Shown here: in pieces, positions 16,399 to 24,657 of the stretch
Position numbering within the stretch: position 1 is the first letter of the stretch
How the letters are laid out: each line of letters starts with the position of its first letter
Origin: Chloroflexota bacterium
GTDB lineage: Bacteria; Chloroflexota; UBA6077; FW602-bin22; JACPRP01
Assembly: GCA_016189905.1 (NCBI GenBank)
Contig: JACPRP010000067.1
Coordinates: forward strand, 1 to 51,376
Direction: 5' to 3'
DNA length: 51,376 nucleotides
Notes under the pieces: generated by a model
Told to the model about the DNA's origin: nothing
The model's input: the letters and a program-made list of their open reading frames with translations, nothing else
Database searches by the model: none
Position numbers and translations under genes: made by a program

Positions 16399-18027
16399 AT
16401 GGGTAACACGTATGACGTGATCATCATCGGCGGTGGACCCAATGGGCTGGCAGCCGGAGCTTACCTGGCGAGAGCGGGCCAGAAAGTCCTGGTTCTGGAA
16501 AGACGTCAGGAAGCCGGGGGTGGACTTGCCACAGAAGAGCGAACGTACCCGTTCTTCTTTCACAACACCCACTCGATCTATCATATGATGGTCGACTACG
16601 CGCCGCCGTATCGTGATTTCCAGTTGGATCAACAGTATAACGTGAGGTACGTCCATCCGGAGCTGCAGTTTGCGATGCCGCTGCCTGATGGCCGAGCCGT
16701 ATGTATCTATACCGACGAAGCGAAAACGGCGGCGTCGCTGGCGCAGTTTTCCGAGCGTGACGCAGAAAGCTACATCGAGTTCAAGAAGAAGCTAGATCGA
16801 TTTATGAATGGTTTCCTGGGCCCGGCGACGTATGCGCCGCCGCTGCCGACGCTTGATCAGGTCGTGAAGCTGCAGGAGACTGAGCTTGGCCAGGAGATCA
16901 TGGAGTACTCCGAGATGAGCGCTCTCGAGATCGTCAACAGCGTGTTCGAAAACGAGCACATTCGCACGCTGATGCTGTATGCCGCCTGCCACTGGGGCAT
17001 CGAGTACGACCAGGAGGGCCTGGGCTATATGGCCTTGATCTACCTCAACCGGATGACGAACTATCGATTCTGCATCGGTGGGTCGCACATGGTGGGGCAG
17101 GCCTTGAACAAGATAATCCACGAGACGCAGGGGGTGGTCCTGAACAACATTCGGATCAAGCGGGTCATCGTCGAGAACGGAGAGGCGAAGGGCGTGGAGC
17201 TGCAGGACGGCACAACTTACTATGCCTCAAAAGCCGTGCTTAGCAGTATCGATACACACCAGACGTTCCTGAAGTATGTCGGGGCCGAGAATCTCGATTC
17301 GGAGTTTGTCGAGAAGGTGAAGACCTGGGAGTGGGACGAGTGGAGCCTGTACCAGGTACACCTCGCGCTCGAGCATCCACCGATCTTCAAGGCCGCGGCG
17401 AGCAATCCGGATGTGAACCAAGCGGCCATCTATGTGCTTGGCTTCGAGTCCCAGGACCAGCTAATCGAGCACTGGAAGAAAGCCGTGAAAGGCGAGCTGC
17501 CGTCGAAGCCCGGCTTCAATGCCTGTTTCCCCAGTGTACACGATCCGGGCCAGGCCCCGACCGGCCGTGCGACGGGACTGATCTCCGAGATGGTGCCATA
17601 CGAGCTTAGAGATGGCGGGCACGACCGATGGTATAGGCTGAAGTTCAAAGAGGAGCACGCGGCGGCATGTTTCGAGCTACTGGCGAGCTACACCACGAAT
17701 ATCACCGCCGATGCGCTGTATCAGTGGTATATCAACACGCCGATCGATATCGAGAACAAGTTCAACGATATGGTCAAAGGATCGATCAAGCAGGGCGCGT
17801 ATCATCCATTGCAACTGGGATACCAACGGCCGAACGACGAGTGTTCGCTGGCCGAAACGCCAATCAAGAGCCTGTATCTCTGCGGCTCGAGCTGCTATCC
17901 AGGCGGACTGATCACCTTCGGCTCGGGTTATCTTGGCGCGTGCAAGGTAGCCGAGGATAAGGGCATCGACAGATGGTGGTCTGAACCCGATTACGTCAGC
18001 GAAGCAAGGAATGCTGGCCTGTTGTAA
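16399..18027 (+). CDS. Phytoene-desaturase-like FAD oxidoreductase 2
   Basis: A 542-residue paralogue of the preceding gene, almost the same length but quite different in sequence. It has GGGPNGLAAGAYLAR, LERRQEAGGGLATEE and the C-terminal LYLCGSSCYPGG. The last motif has two cysteines near the flavin where copy 1 has AAWHPGG. The ATG has GGAGGG upstream. The 61-bp gap and common direction indicate co-transcription. Two unequal tandem members suggest either successive oxidation steps or a heterodimer. Confidence 0.85.
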   Translation: MGNTYDVIIIGGGPNGLAAGAYLARAGQKVLVLERRQEAGGGLATEERTYPFFFHNTHSIYHMMVDYAPPYRDFQLDQQYNVRYVHPELQFAMPLPDGRAVCIYTDEAKTAASLAQFSERDAESYIEFKKKLDRFMNGFLGPATYAPPLPTLDQVVKLQETELGQEIMEYSEMSALEIVNSVFENEHIRTLMLYAACHWGIEYDQEGLGYMALIYLNRMTNYRFCIGGSHMVGQALNKIIHETQGVVLNNIRIKRVIVENGEAKGVELQDGTTYYASKAVLSSIDTHQTFLKYVGAENLDSEFVEKVKTWEWDEWSLYQVHLALEHPPIFKAAASNPDVNQAAIYVLGFESQDQLIEHWKKAVKGELPSKPGFNACFPSVHDPGQAPTGRATGLISEMVPYELRDGGHDRWYRLKFKEEHAAACFELLASYTTNITADALYQWYINTPIDIENKFNDMVKGSIKQGAYHPLQLGYQRPNDECSLAETPIKSLYLCGSSCYPGGLITFGSGYLGACKVAEDKGIDRWWSEPDYVSEARNAGLL

Positions 18028-18052
18028 TCAACTTCGACAGGAGATGCGATAG

Positions 18053-18829
18053 ATGTATGAGTCGATCAAAGGCAGGGTAGTAATCGTCACGGGTGGGGGG
18101 CAAGGAATCGGCCGGGCTTATGTGCTCGGCCTGGCCGGGGCGGGGGCCAAGGTGGTTGTGGCCGAGATAAGGCCAGATACTGCCGAGGCCGTCGTGGCAG
18201 AGGTTAGGAGCAGCGGTGGCGATGCCATCGCGGTGCAGACCGATGTCACCAGTTTCAGCTCCACGCAGAACATGGCCGAGGCCACCGTAAATGCCTACGG
18301 TCGCATCGATGCTATCGTGAACAACGCCGCTATCTATTACGGCCTGCGCAAGACCCCTTTCACGCAGCTAGACGAAGGGGAATGGGACCGCGTTATGGCG
18401 GTCAATGTGAAAGGTATCTGGAACTGCGCGCGCGCCGTGCTTCCCCAGATGCAACAACAGGGGCGGGGGAAGATCATCAATATCGCCTCGACGGTGGCCA
18501 TCGCGGGTGTGCCGCTCATGCTCCATTATAATGCCTCCAAGGGGGCGGTGATCGCGCTCACGCGGGCGATGGCCAAGGAGATGCCCATCCTGGGCTCGGC
18601 GGAGATCACGGTGAACTGCATCTGTCCTGGGCTCACCTGGTCGGAGGCAACTCAGTTGCAGATCTCTGGGCACGAAGATAAGGCCGCGCTGGTCGTTCAG
18701 CAGCAGGCGTTGAAGCGTCGGGAACAGCCGGAGGACCTGGTGGGACCGATGATGTTTCTGGTGTCTGACGAAAGCAACTTCATCTCTGGTCACTCTCTGG
18801 TCGTCGATGGTGGTTTTACGGTGTACTAG
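18053..18829 (+). CDS. Short-chain dehydrogenase/reductase 2
   Basis: A 258-residue classical SDR with TGGGQGIG for cofactor binding, NNAAIYYG, the catalytic serine region IASTVA and HYNASKGA for YxxxK, ending with GHSLVVDGGFTVY as typical members do. It follows the second FAD oxidoreductase by 25 bp with AGGAG before the ATG. It is not a close copy of SDR 1. In this operon it would interconvert an alcohol and ketone made by, or feeding, the flavoenzymes. Confidence 0.9.
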   Translation: MYESIKGRVVIVTGGGQGIGRAYVLGLAGAGAKVVVAEIRPDTAEAVVAEVRSSGGDAIAVQTDVTSFSSTQNMAEATVNAYGRIDAIVNNAAIYYGLRKTPFTQLDEGEWDRVMAVNVKGIWNCARAVLPQMQQQGRGKIINIASTVAIAGVPLMLHYNASKGAVIALTRAMAKEMPILGSAEITVNCICPGLTWSEATQLQISGHEDKAALVVQQQALKRREQPEDLVGPMMFLVSDESNFISGHSLVVDGGFTVY

Positions 18830-18841
18830 GCGATAATCTGG

Positions 18842-18929
18842 CAGGTCCGGTTCAACACGGAGGCACGGAGACACGGAGAGTTTTTGTGGGGTTCTTATCA
18901 TCATAGTCTCCGTGTTGAATCGGACCTGG
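18842..18929. repeat. Inverted-repeat element between convergent genes
   Basis: CAGGTCCGGTTCAACACGGAG (18842-18862) is mirrored by TCTCCGTGTTGAATCGGACC (18907-18926), with inner CACGGAG units and a T5 run in the loop. It sits between the SDR ending at 18829 and the minus-strand gene ending at 18957, so it may act as a two-way terminator. A similar left arm occurs near 3421, which suggests a dispersed miniature element. Confidence 0.75.
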
Positions 18930-18956
18930 CGGATGGCACTATGTCAGATAGTCTGG

Positions 18957-20225
18957 TCACGGAGCTGGATACGCGCTTGATGTGGGTGTTGGTGGCACCG
19001 GGGTGCTGGTTGGGCTTGGCGGTGGCGTGAGCGTGATGGTTGCCGTCAGCGCCGGTGTTGCCGTCAGGGGCGGTGTCGCCGTCGGTATCTTCGTTGGCGA
19101 AGGGGTTACTCTGGCTGTTGCCGAGGGCACTGGCGTCAGGTTGATGGGGCTCTCTGGCATATATGTGGACGACGCCGACGTGCTGGTCACAGCGCCAACG
19201 GCCCCGCTGTAGAAATAAAGTGTGTAGCTGCCGGCTGGTACAGCGATTGGCACGATAGATACGCTGGTTGCCGAGACGTTGCTCTGGGAGATAGAGCCGG
19301 ACGGCGGCGTGCCGCCAAGTCCAGAGCCACCCCCGAAAGGCGTCCCCTGATACAGGAATAGCTGTGCGGCTCCACCACTAACCTTCCACGTGGCCGAGAT
19401 ATCTCCCGCCCTGGCTTTGATGGCGTAATAGAAGCCGGTGCCGCCCGCCAGGGTGGGCACAGGAATGGCGGCAGTCGCCGGTCCGGGTGTCGGGGTGATC
19501 GTCGGCGTGTTGGTTGGCTGCGATGCCCGTGTGGCGGTGGGGACCACCGCCGTGCTGGTTGCCGCCCCTGCTGGCGTGGCCGTGGCTATGGCTGTAGCCA
19601 AAGCCGTCGGCTTCGGGGATATCGCCGTAGGGGTAGGGGGTGCCACGGGTTTGCCCGGGGCCGGGAGCGGATTGCTGACCGTTGGCGCTGTGGGTACCGG
19701 GGGCGTTGGGGTGGGCGGTGGCGGGGGCGTTGGCCCGGGGGCAAAGCCTGGCGGCAGCGTCGGCGTTGGAACCGACGGTGTGCCCACGCCGGAAGATGTC
19801 TTCGGGACAGCCGTGTTGATGCCTCCCTGGGTTGGCTGCCCTGGCCCAGGGTAGGGATCGAGAGCCGGCGATGTGCCGGGTGTAGGAGTATCCGGTGCAG
19901 GAGATGAGGCCGCGATCGTTCGCGTGGCGGTGGGCACGGGGAAAATCGCCTGCACCGATGGCTTGGCGGACGGCGTTCCCGCGCCGACCGGTATGTCGTC
20001 ATCGGATTTGGGGGGTGGGGCTACCGTCATTGGATACACCCAGATGCCCACGACCGTGAAGAGCAAGACCATCGCGGCCAGAATGATGCCCGACTGTGAA
20101 GGTATTCGGCTCCAAAGCGTAGTGGCAGGACGCCGTGCGTTCGGCTTGCTCGATTGCTCCTCGCCGGGAGAATTCGTAATTAAGTTTGCCGCGCTGTCAC
20201 CTTCTGCAGGGTTACCGCTGATCAT
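18957..20225 (-). CDS. Pro/Thr-rich single-pass membrane protein
   Basis: A 422-residue protein that I cannot assign to a characterised family. Residues 1-40 are polar and probably cytoplasmic; residues 46-68 form one membrane segment. A long Pro/Thr/Ala low-complexity stalk follows to about residue 265, then a compact beta-rich domain of about 100 residues (GFYYAIKARAGDISATWKVSGG through YTLYFYSGA), and a second Pro/Thr tail of about 70 residues to the end. This is the layout of a surface-exposed stalked domain in monoderm bacteria. The stalk biases the antisense strand to look open, which is an artefact. The promoter at 20282-20310 suggests that it is transcribed alone. Confidence 0.75.
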   Translation of the reverse strand: MISGNPAEGDSAANLITNSPGEEQSSKPNARRPATTLWSRIPSQSGIILAAMVLLFTVVGIWVYPMTVAPPPKSDDDIPVGAGTPSAKPSVQAIFPVPTATRTIAASSPAPDTPTPGTSPALDPYPGPGQPTQGGINTAVPKTSSGVGTPSVPTPTLPPGFAPGPTPPPPPTPTPPVPTAPTVSNPLPAPGKPVAPPTPTAISPKPTALATAIATATPAGAATSTAVVPTATRASQPTNTPTITPTPGPATAAIPVPTLAGGTGFYYAIKARAGDISATWKVSGGAAQLFLYQGTPFGGGSGLGGTPPSGSISQSNVSATSVSIVPIAVPAGSYTLYFYSGAVGAVTSTSASSTYMPESPINLTPVPSATARVTPSPTKIPTATPPLTATPALTATITLTPPPSPTSTPVPPTPTSSAYPAP

Positions 20226-20281
20226 CCTGTTGCCCTTTTATAATGTCGCCGGCGTGGAGCAAACACAAAGGTCCAATAGAT

Positions 20282-20310
20282 ACTCTACGCCGCGTGGTCG
20301 GGTCTGTCAA
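20282..20310 (-). promoter_or_regulatory. Sigma70-like promoter for the P/T-rich protein
   Basis: On the minus strand TTGACA (20310-20305) is 17 nt from TAGAGT (20287-20282). The start site would be about 50 nt before the ATG at 20225. The -10 box is imperfect. Confidence 0.5.
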
Positions 20311-20313
20311 TGG

Positions 20314-20333
20314 ACGGGCGGATGACCGCCCGT
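20314..20333 (-). terminator. Hairpin downstream of radC
   Basis: ACGGGCGG (20314-20321) pairs with CCGCCCGT (20326-20333) around a 4-nt loop, 22 bp past the radC stop codon. There is no T-run, so it is only a probable, not certain, terminator. Confidence 0.45.
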
Positions 20334-20355
20334 GAGTGGCTGGGTCGTGGCGCAG

Positions 20356-21132
20356 TCAATCGAAGCCTTGCCCGCGCTGCTTCAGGCTTTCCCAGCGGCC
20401 GGGGCCACGCCCAAGGATCACGTGGTCCAGCACTTCTATCTGAAGAAGCCTTCCGGCCCGAACGATCTCCCCGGTTACCCGTATGTCTTCGGATGAAGGG
20501 CTGGGGTCCCCACTTGGATGGTTGTGAACGATCACCAGGGCCGGGCAGTTCTCGCGGACCGCGTCTCTAAACACCTCGGCTACGCGCACGATAGATGTGT
20601 TCACGCTGCCTTCGTACAGTTTGCGCACGCCTATCACTTTGTTCTTGTTATCCAGCAGCACGACACGAAACTGCTCGTGTTCGAGCGCCCCCATCTCCAG
20701 GAGCAGCAGATCGGCGATGTCGGCGGGAGAACGCACCTGGCGGCGCTCGTCAGGTGCCTCGACCCGGAGCCGTACGCCCAGCTCGAGGGCCGCCTTCAGT
20801 TGGGCCGCCTTCACCTTCCCAATGCCACGATGGGTGCAGATTGCGCTAACGGAGGAACGCATCAGGCCGTGCAAGCCGCCGACCTTTGCTAGAAGGTCCT
20901 CCGCGAGCCGTGTGACGTTGCGGCCCTCGGTTCCCGTTCGCAGAATCACGGCCAGCAGCTCCGGGGTCGAAAGCGCGGTGGCTCCGTTTTCCAGTAGCCT
21001 TTCCGTGGGACGCTCGCTCGCCGGCAAATCCTTGATTGTGGGTTGCCATTCTACAACCTCAACGGCGGCGATGCGCTGCTTTGCCGGCAGCGCTTCCGCG
21101 CTTAGAACGACCTTCAGTGCCTTTTGCGCCAC
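20356..21132 (-). CDS. radC: RadC-family JAB/MPN-domain protein
   Basis: A 258-residue protein. The N-terminal half has helix-hairpin-helix-like helices (ATALSTPELLAVILRTG, IGKVKAAQLKAALELG), and the C-terminal half is a JAB/JAMM domain with the metal-binding set HNHPSGDPSPSSED. The family is named for a repair phenotype that was later reassigned; its actual role is unsettled, although related proteins occur with DNA-processing and mobile genes. The GTG start at 21132 follows AGGAGGG. It is 51 bp downstream of the YfhO gene and could be the last gene of the Moco-riboswitch transcript. Confidence 0.93.
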   Translation of the reverse strand: MAQKALKVVLSAEALPAKQRIAAVEVVEWQPTIKDLPASERPTERLLENGATALSTPELLAVILRTGTEGRNVTRLAEDLLAKVGGLHGLMRSSVSAICTHRGIGKVKAAQLKAALELGVRLRVEAPDERRQVRSPADIADLLLLEMGALEHEQFRVVLLDNKNKVIGVRKLYEGSVNTSIVRVAEVFRDAVRENCPALVIVHNHPSGDPSPSSEDIRVTGEIVRAGRLLQIEVLDHVILGRGPGRWESLKQRGQGFD

Positions 21133-21183
21133 TACTTGCCCTCCTAGCCGCAGTCAGACGGTAGAACGCTTAGCTATCTTCTC

Positions 21184-24108
21184 TTAACGAGAGCCATTGT
21201 AACATGTGATCCTGGCCAAAACAACTAGGGCCAAAATGGCCGACAGCGCCGTAATGAGAATGCCTATTTTGAGCGTTTGTGGCTCATAGACGAATCGGAT
21301 GACGTGGGTGCCCGGGCCAAGCTCGATTGCCCTGAAGGACTGGTTTGCCCGCAGGATCGGCCTCTCCACGCCGTCGACGATGGCGTGCCAGCCAGGATAG
21401 TAGGAATCGGTCAGCACCAGAAAGCCATCCGTGGTGATGCTTGCCGCGACCTCCACACGCTCGGGCTCATAGCTCAGTATCTCCACGGCGTCTCCAGACC
21501 TGGTTGCCGTGATGGTCGATACGCCGTCGGGCCCATCAAGCTCGATCCGAATCGTCTGCCCGGCTAGATCGCCTGACGTCATGGTTTCTGCCGGCGGCAG
21601 CGCTGGCCGCACGACGAAGGCGCGCGGCCAGACGTCGAGGTTGCGATAGATCTTCACGTCGCCGAGATAGTCGAGCTTTAGCGAAGGTGACATAACTACG
21701 GGTACACTGGTCAGGGTCCGGTCGTCTATGAGGCTTATGCCGCGCAGATCGAGCGTGCCCGTGACTCCGACGTAGTCGATGGCGACGCGGCGCGCGAAGA
21801 GCGGAGAGGGAAAGACGATCTTTCCAAGATAGTCCCAGCCATCGGGGTTGTCCTTCCAGGACTTCGCTTTCTTCGCCTGAGCGTGGGCGACCCCGCCGGC
21901 GCGGCTCTTTTCCTGGAACTTGCCATCGGATGTTTCCACTCCCGCTCGCAGCGGAAACGATCGTTCGGTTCCATCCATTTCCGTGACATTGACCCACGCC
22001 ACAATCTGGCCATCAGGCACGCTAGCCGCATCCGATAGATACGAGATCACGCCCAGTGAAGTGGCTTCGAATGTGGGGAGGCTCTCGATGCTGAACCGTC
22101 GCCTGGCGTTGTCGAGCTTCTGGGTGAGGGCCAGGTCGTAGTATACGCCGTCCACCCAGGCGTCACGAACACGGTCCAGCAGCACGTATTTCACGTTGAG
22201 AACGCTCAAAATCCGCGGATCGGGAAATCCCTGGATTTCTTCTCTGAGGCGGCCATCTGGCGCCTGTTTCTCACGCAATGGGAACAAACGCTTAAGATCG
22301 AGGAAGCTCCGGAGCGGGAGCATGCCGCCATCGTAGCCGTCGATGCTGGCGATGCGATACCGCAGGGGCAGGTTGGGGACGAGCGTCTCCTTCCATTTTG
22401 TGGCGACGATGTAGTCGTAGATTTCCTTTTCCGTGAGGGTTGTGCGCAGCGTTTCTCGCAGCTCCTTGATGTCGCCTGGATCGTACGTGTTTTCGCTGAT
22501 AGGGAGTACGCGGTACAGGTCCTTATCCGCCAGGAAATGCGTGACGGCGGGCCGCAACGCCGAATACGCGTCGGGCAGGCTGGTCTGATTGAGATCGAGT
22601 CCCTGGCCAGCGGCAAACAGCTCGACGACGACGATGGCGGGCGCAGCTAGGCGAAAGGTGACTCGGGATATAAATGACAAGAGGATTGTGGCGAGCGCCG
22701 CTGCGCCTAGGGCCAGCCAGATGATCCTCGTTTCGCTGCCGGGCAGCTCGAGCGGCACAGAGCCGCGCAGCCGCAGGAAAAAGAAAGCGGTGGCGACGCC
22801 GATGATCGCGAGCATCGCGAGGAAGCGGATGATGGTGTTCTTGCTCGTCGCGTGGTTCGCCCGCCGGTCGAGGTAGTCCGCGCCGTAGGCGGCGAGAATG
22901 GAGGCCCCGAATGTGTATAGGTAGAGCCAGCGAGCGGGCACTCTGAAGAGATCCATGCCCGGAACCAGCTCGAGGGCCAATGGGTACAAAGGATTGAATT
23001 GTCCGATGGCGAAGAAGAGCCCTACAATCGACAGTATGATGGCGAGCCAGATCAGAGATCGTCGTGGCGCTGTAGCCACGGCAAAGAGGGCGAGGAGGGC
23101 GCTGTAAATTCCCACGTAGCCCAGCCACTCGCTGAAGGGTTGAGGGTCGCCGAAAACTGGCAGCAGGCTCTTCAGCGCCAGCCAGGGGGGCAACGAGAAT
23201 GAAACAGCCTCTTTGTAAGTCATGCCGCCTGCCCTGATCGAAAGTCCTGAGAGCTCAAAGGACGGCATGAGCTGGACGGCGGCCAGGCCGATGCCGAGGG
23301 CGAGGATGAGAACGAAGAGGGCGATGGGGGTGAGGAGCCTTGTTCTCAGGGGTGTTGGGTTTGCTCGGGTTGACTCGGAACACGACCGGTCCCGCGCCGG
23401 CTGAAGCCGTCGGCTACATTGGGGACTTCCCTCGTCTCCGTGGAGGTTGGCGTTCGTGAAGGCTTCGGACAGAGTGCCGCCGAGACGGAAAACGATGAGC
23501 AATCCGAGACCGACGATAGTTAGGTAAGACTCCTGGGCGTGGCCGGCGGTGAATTGCACCGCGAGAACGAGGGCGGCTGCCACGGCAGCTCGGGCGCTCC
23601 TGCGGGCGTATGCCCGGTCAGAGAGCAAGAAGAGAAGCGGAATCCAGGCCGCCGCGTTGAGCTGGTTGATATGACCGACCAGCGAGCTGAAGAATCCGCT
23701 GAACATCAGCGTGTTAGCCCCGATGAACGCGGCGCTCACGCTCAGACCTAACGACCGGCGGCACAGGAGGTACATAAACGCGCCGGCGAGGAAGACGTGG
23801 AGGACGATGGAATAGGCATAAGCCTGCGGCACAGGAAACAGGAGGAATATCAGATTGAAGGGATAGAACACCCCGGTCTGCATATTCGCCAGGAATGGGA
23901 CGCCTGTGAAGAGATAGGGATTCCAGAGCGGCAGACGCCACTGGAGCAGGGTCTCGGCCAGGTAGCTCTCGTAGGGATAGAAGTAAGTAAAGGTATCGAA
24001 GCCGACCAGGATGCCGCCGTCGAGAGATGTTTTGCGATAGAAGAGGATGACCAGGGCCAGCAGTAACGCTACTGTGAGAACCTCGGCGAGATGCCGCCTT
24101 ATCCTCAC
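21184..24108 (-). CDS. YfhO-family multi-pass membrane protein
   Basis: A 974-residue integral membrane protein. Residue 10 to about 530 hold a dozen or more hydrophobic segments with the family's early motif DTFTYFYPYESYLAE followed by LWNPYLFTGVPFLANMQTG. A large soluble extracytoplasmic part follows, and one last membrane helix lies near the C-terminus. YfhO proteins are GT-C-like and are implicated in glycosylation of lipoteichoic acid or other surface polymers; here the substrate is unknown. GTG start with AAGGAGG. It lies 45 bp after moaC on the same strand, but a functional link with cofactor synthesis is not evident. Confidence 0.85.
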   Translation of the reverse strand: MRIRRHLAEVLTVALLLALVILFYRKTSLDGGILVGFDTFTYFYPYESYLAETLLQWRLPLWNPYLFTGVPFLANMQTGVFYPFNLIFLLFPVPQAYAYSIVLHVFLAGAFMYLLCRRSLGLSVSAAFIGANTLMFSGFFSSLVGHINQLNAAAWIPLLFLLSDRAYARRSARAAVAAALVLAVQFTAGHAQESYLTIVGLGLLIVFRLGGTLSEAFTNANLHGDEGSPQCSRRLQPARDRSCSESTRANPTPLRTRLLTPIALFVLILALGIGLAAVQLMPSFELSGLSIRAGGMTYKEAVSFSLPPWLALKSLLPVFGDPQPFSEWLGYVGIYSALLALFAVATAPRRSLIWLAIILSIVGLFFAIGQFNPLYPLALELVPGMDLFRVPARWLYLYTFGASILAAYGADYLDRRANHATSKNTIIRFLAMLAIIGVATAFFFLRLRGSVPLELPGSETRIIWLALGAAALATILLSFISRVTFRLAAPAIVVVELFAAGQGLDLNQTSLPDAYSALRPAVTHFLADKDLYRVLPISENTYDPGDIKELRETLRTTLTEKEIYDYIVATKWKETLVPNLPLRYRIASIDGYDGGMLPLRSFLDLKRLFPLREKQAPDGRLREEIQGFPDPRILSVLNVKYVLLDRVRDAWVDGVYYDLALTQKLDNARRRFSIESLPTFEATSLGVISYLSDAASVPDGQIVAWVNVTEMDGTERSFPLRAGVETSDGKFQEKSRAGGVAHAQAKKAKSWKDNPDGWDYLGKIVFPSPLFARRVAIDYVGVTGTLDLRGISLIDDRTLTSVPVVMSPSLKLDYLGDVKIYRNLDVWPRAFVVRPALPPAETMTSGDLAGQTIRIELDGPDGVSTITATRSGDAVEILSYEPERVEVAASITTDGFLVLTDSYYPGWHAIVDGVERPILRANQSFRAIELGPGTHVIRFVYEPQTLKIGILITALSAILALVVLARITCYNGSR

Positions 24109-24125
24109 TGCCGTCGAGCCTCCTT

Positions 24126-24161
24126 CACTCCTCGATCACTCTTCACTCCTCGATCACTCTT
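24126..24161. repeat. 18-bp perfect tandem duplication at the moaC stop
   Basis: CACTCCTCGATCACTCTT is present twice in direct succession (24126-24143 and 24144-24161). The second copy covers the last codons and stop of moaC on the minus strand; the first repeats that end just beyond the stop. It looks like a recent slippage event that extended the 3' side without altering the protein. Confidence 0.85.
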
Positions 24162-24651
24162 CGATCACGATCGTGCCACTCTTGCCCCCTGACTTGCGCA
24201 CGAGACTGACGTTGCGAATGACCATCGCCCGATCGATTGCCTTGCACATGTCGTAGATCGTGAGCGCGGCCACGCTGACGGCCGTGAGCGCCTCCATCTC
24301 TACTCCGGTTTTGCCGGTCGTCCTGACCGTGGCTCTGATACCCACACGGCTGTTCGCCTCGTCCATCTCGAAGCTCAGGCTGACGTTGCTGAGCAGGAGC
24401 GGGTGACACATGGGGATCAGGTCCCACGTCTTCTTTGCCGCCATCGTACCGGCCACCTGGGCAACCGATAATACATCGCCCTTGGCGATGCCTCCCTGTT
24501 TGATGGCGGCAAATGTGGCCGGCTGCATGACGACCTCACCCCTGGCCGTCGCCTCGCGCAGCGTATCGGGCTTCGCGCTGACGTCCACCATCCTTGGGCG
24601 GCCAGTGGCGTCGATATGGGTCAGGCCCTTATCGGGCTCGTTGTCAGGCAT
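24154..24651 (-). CDS. moaC: Cyclic pyranopterin monophosphate synthase MoaC
   Basis: A 165-residue enzyme that converts the MoaA product (3',8-cyclo-7,8-dihydro-GTP) to cyclic pyranopterin monophosphate in molybdenum-cofactor synthesis. The family landmarks are present: [17 protein letters not shown] at the N-terminus, IPMCHPL (79-85), [18 protein letters not shown] (114-131) and the DMCKAID lysine at 137. The length is standard. It lies six bases after moaA, so the two are co-translated. Confidence 0.96.
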   Translation of the reverse strand: MPDNEPDKGLTHIDATGRPRMVDVSAKPDTLREATARGEVVMQPATFAAIKQGGIAKGDVLSVAQVAGTMAAKKTWDLIPMCHPLLLSNVSLSFEMDEANSRVGIRATVRTTGKTGVEMEALTAVSVAALTIYDMCKAIDRAMVIRNVSLVRKSGGKSGTIVIEE

Positions 24652-24657
24652 CTTCCG

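Noticed and set aside
14712-18027. Carotenoid biosynthesis locus
   Set aside because: Two CrtI-like flavoproteins occur, but there is no phytoene synthase, cyclase or prenyl transferase, and the neighbours are catabolic-type SDRs.
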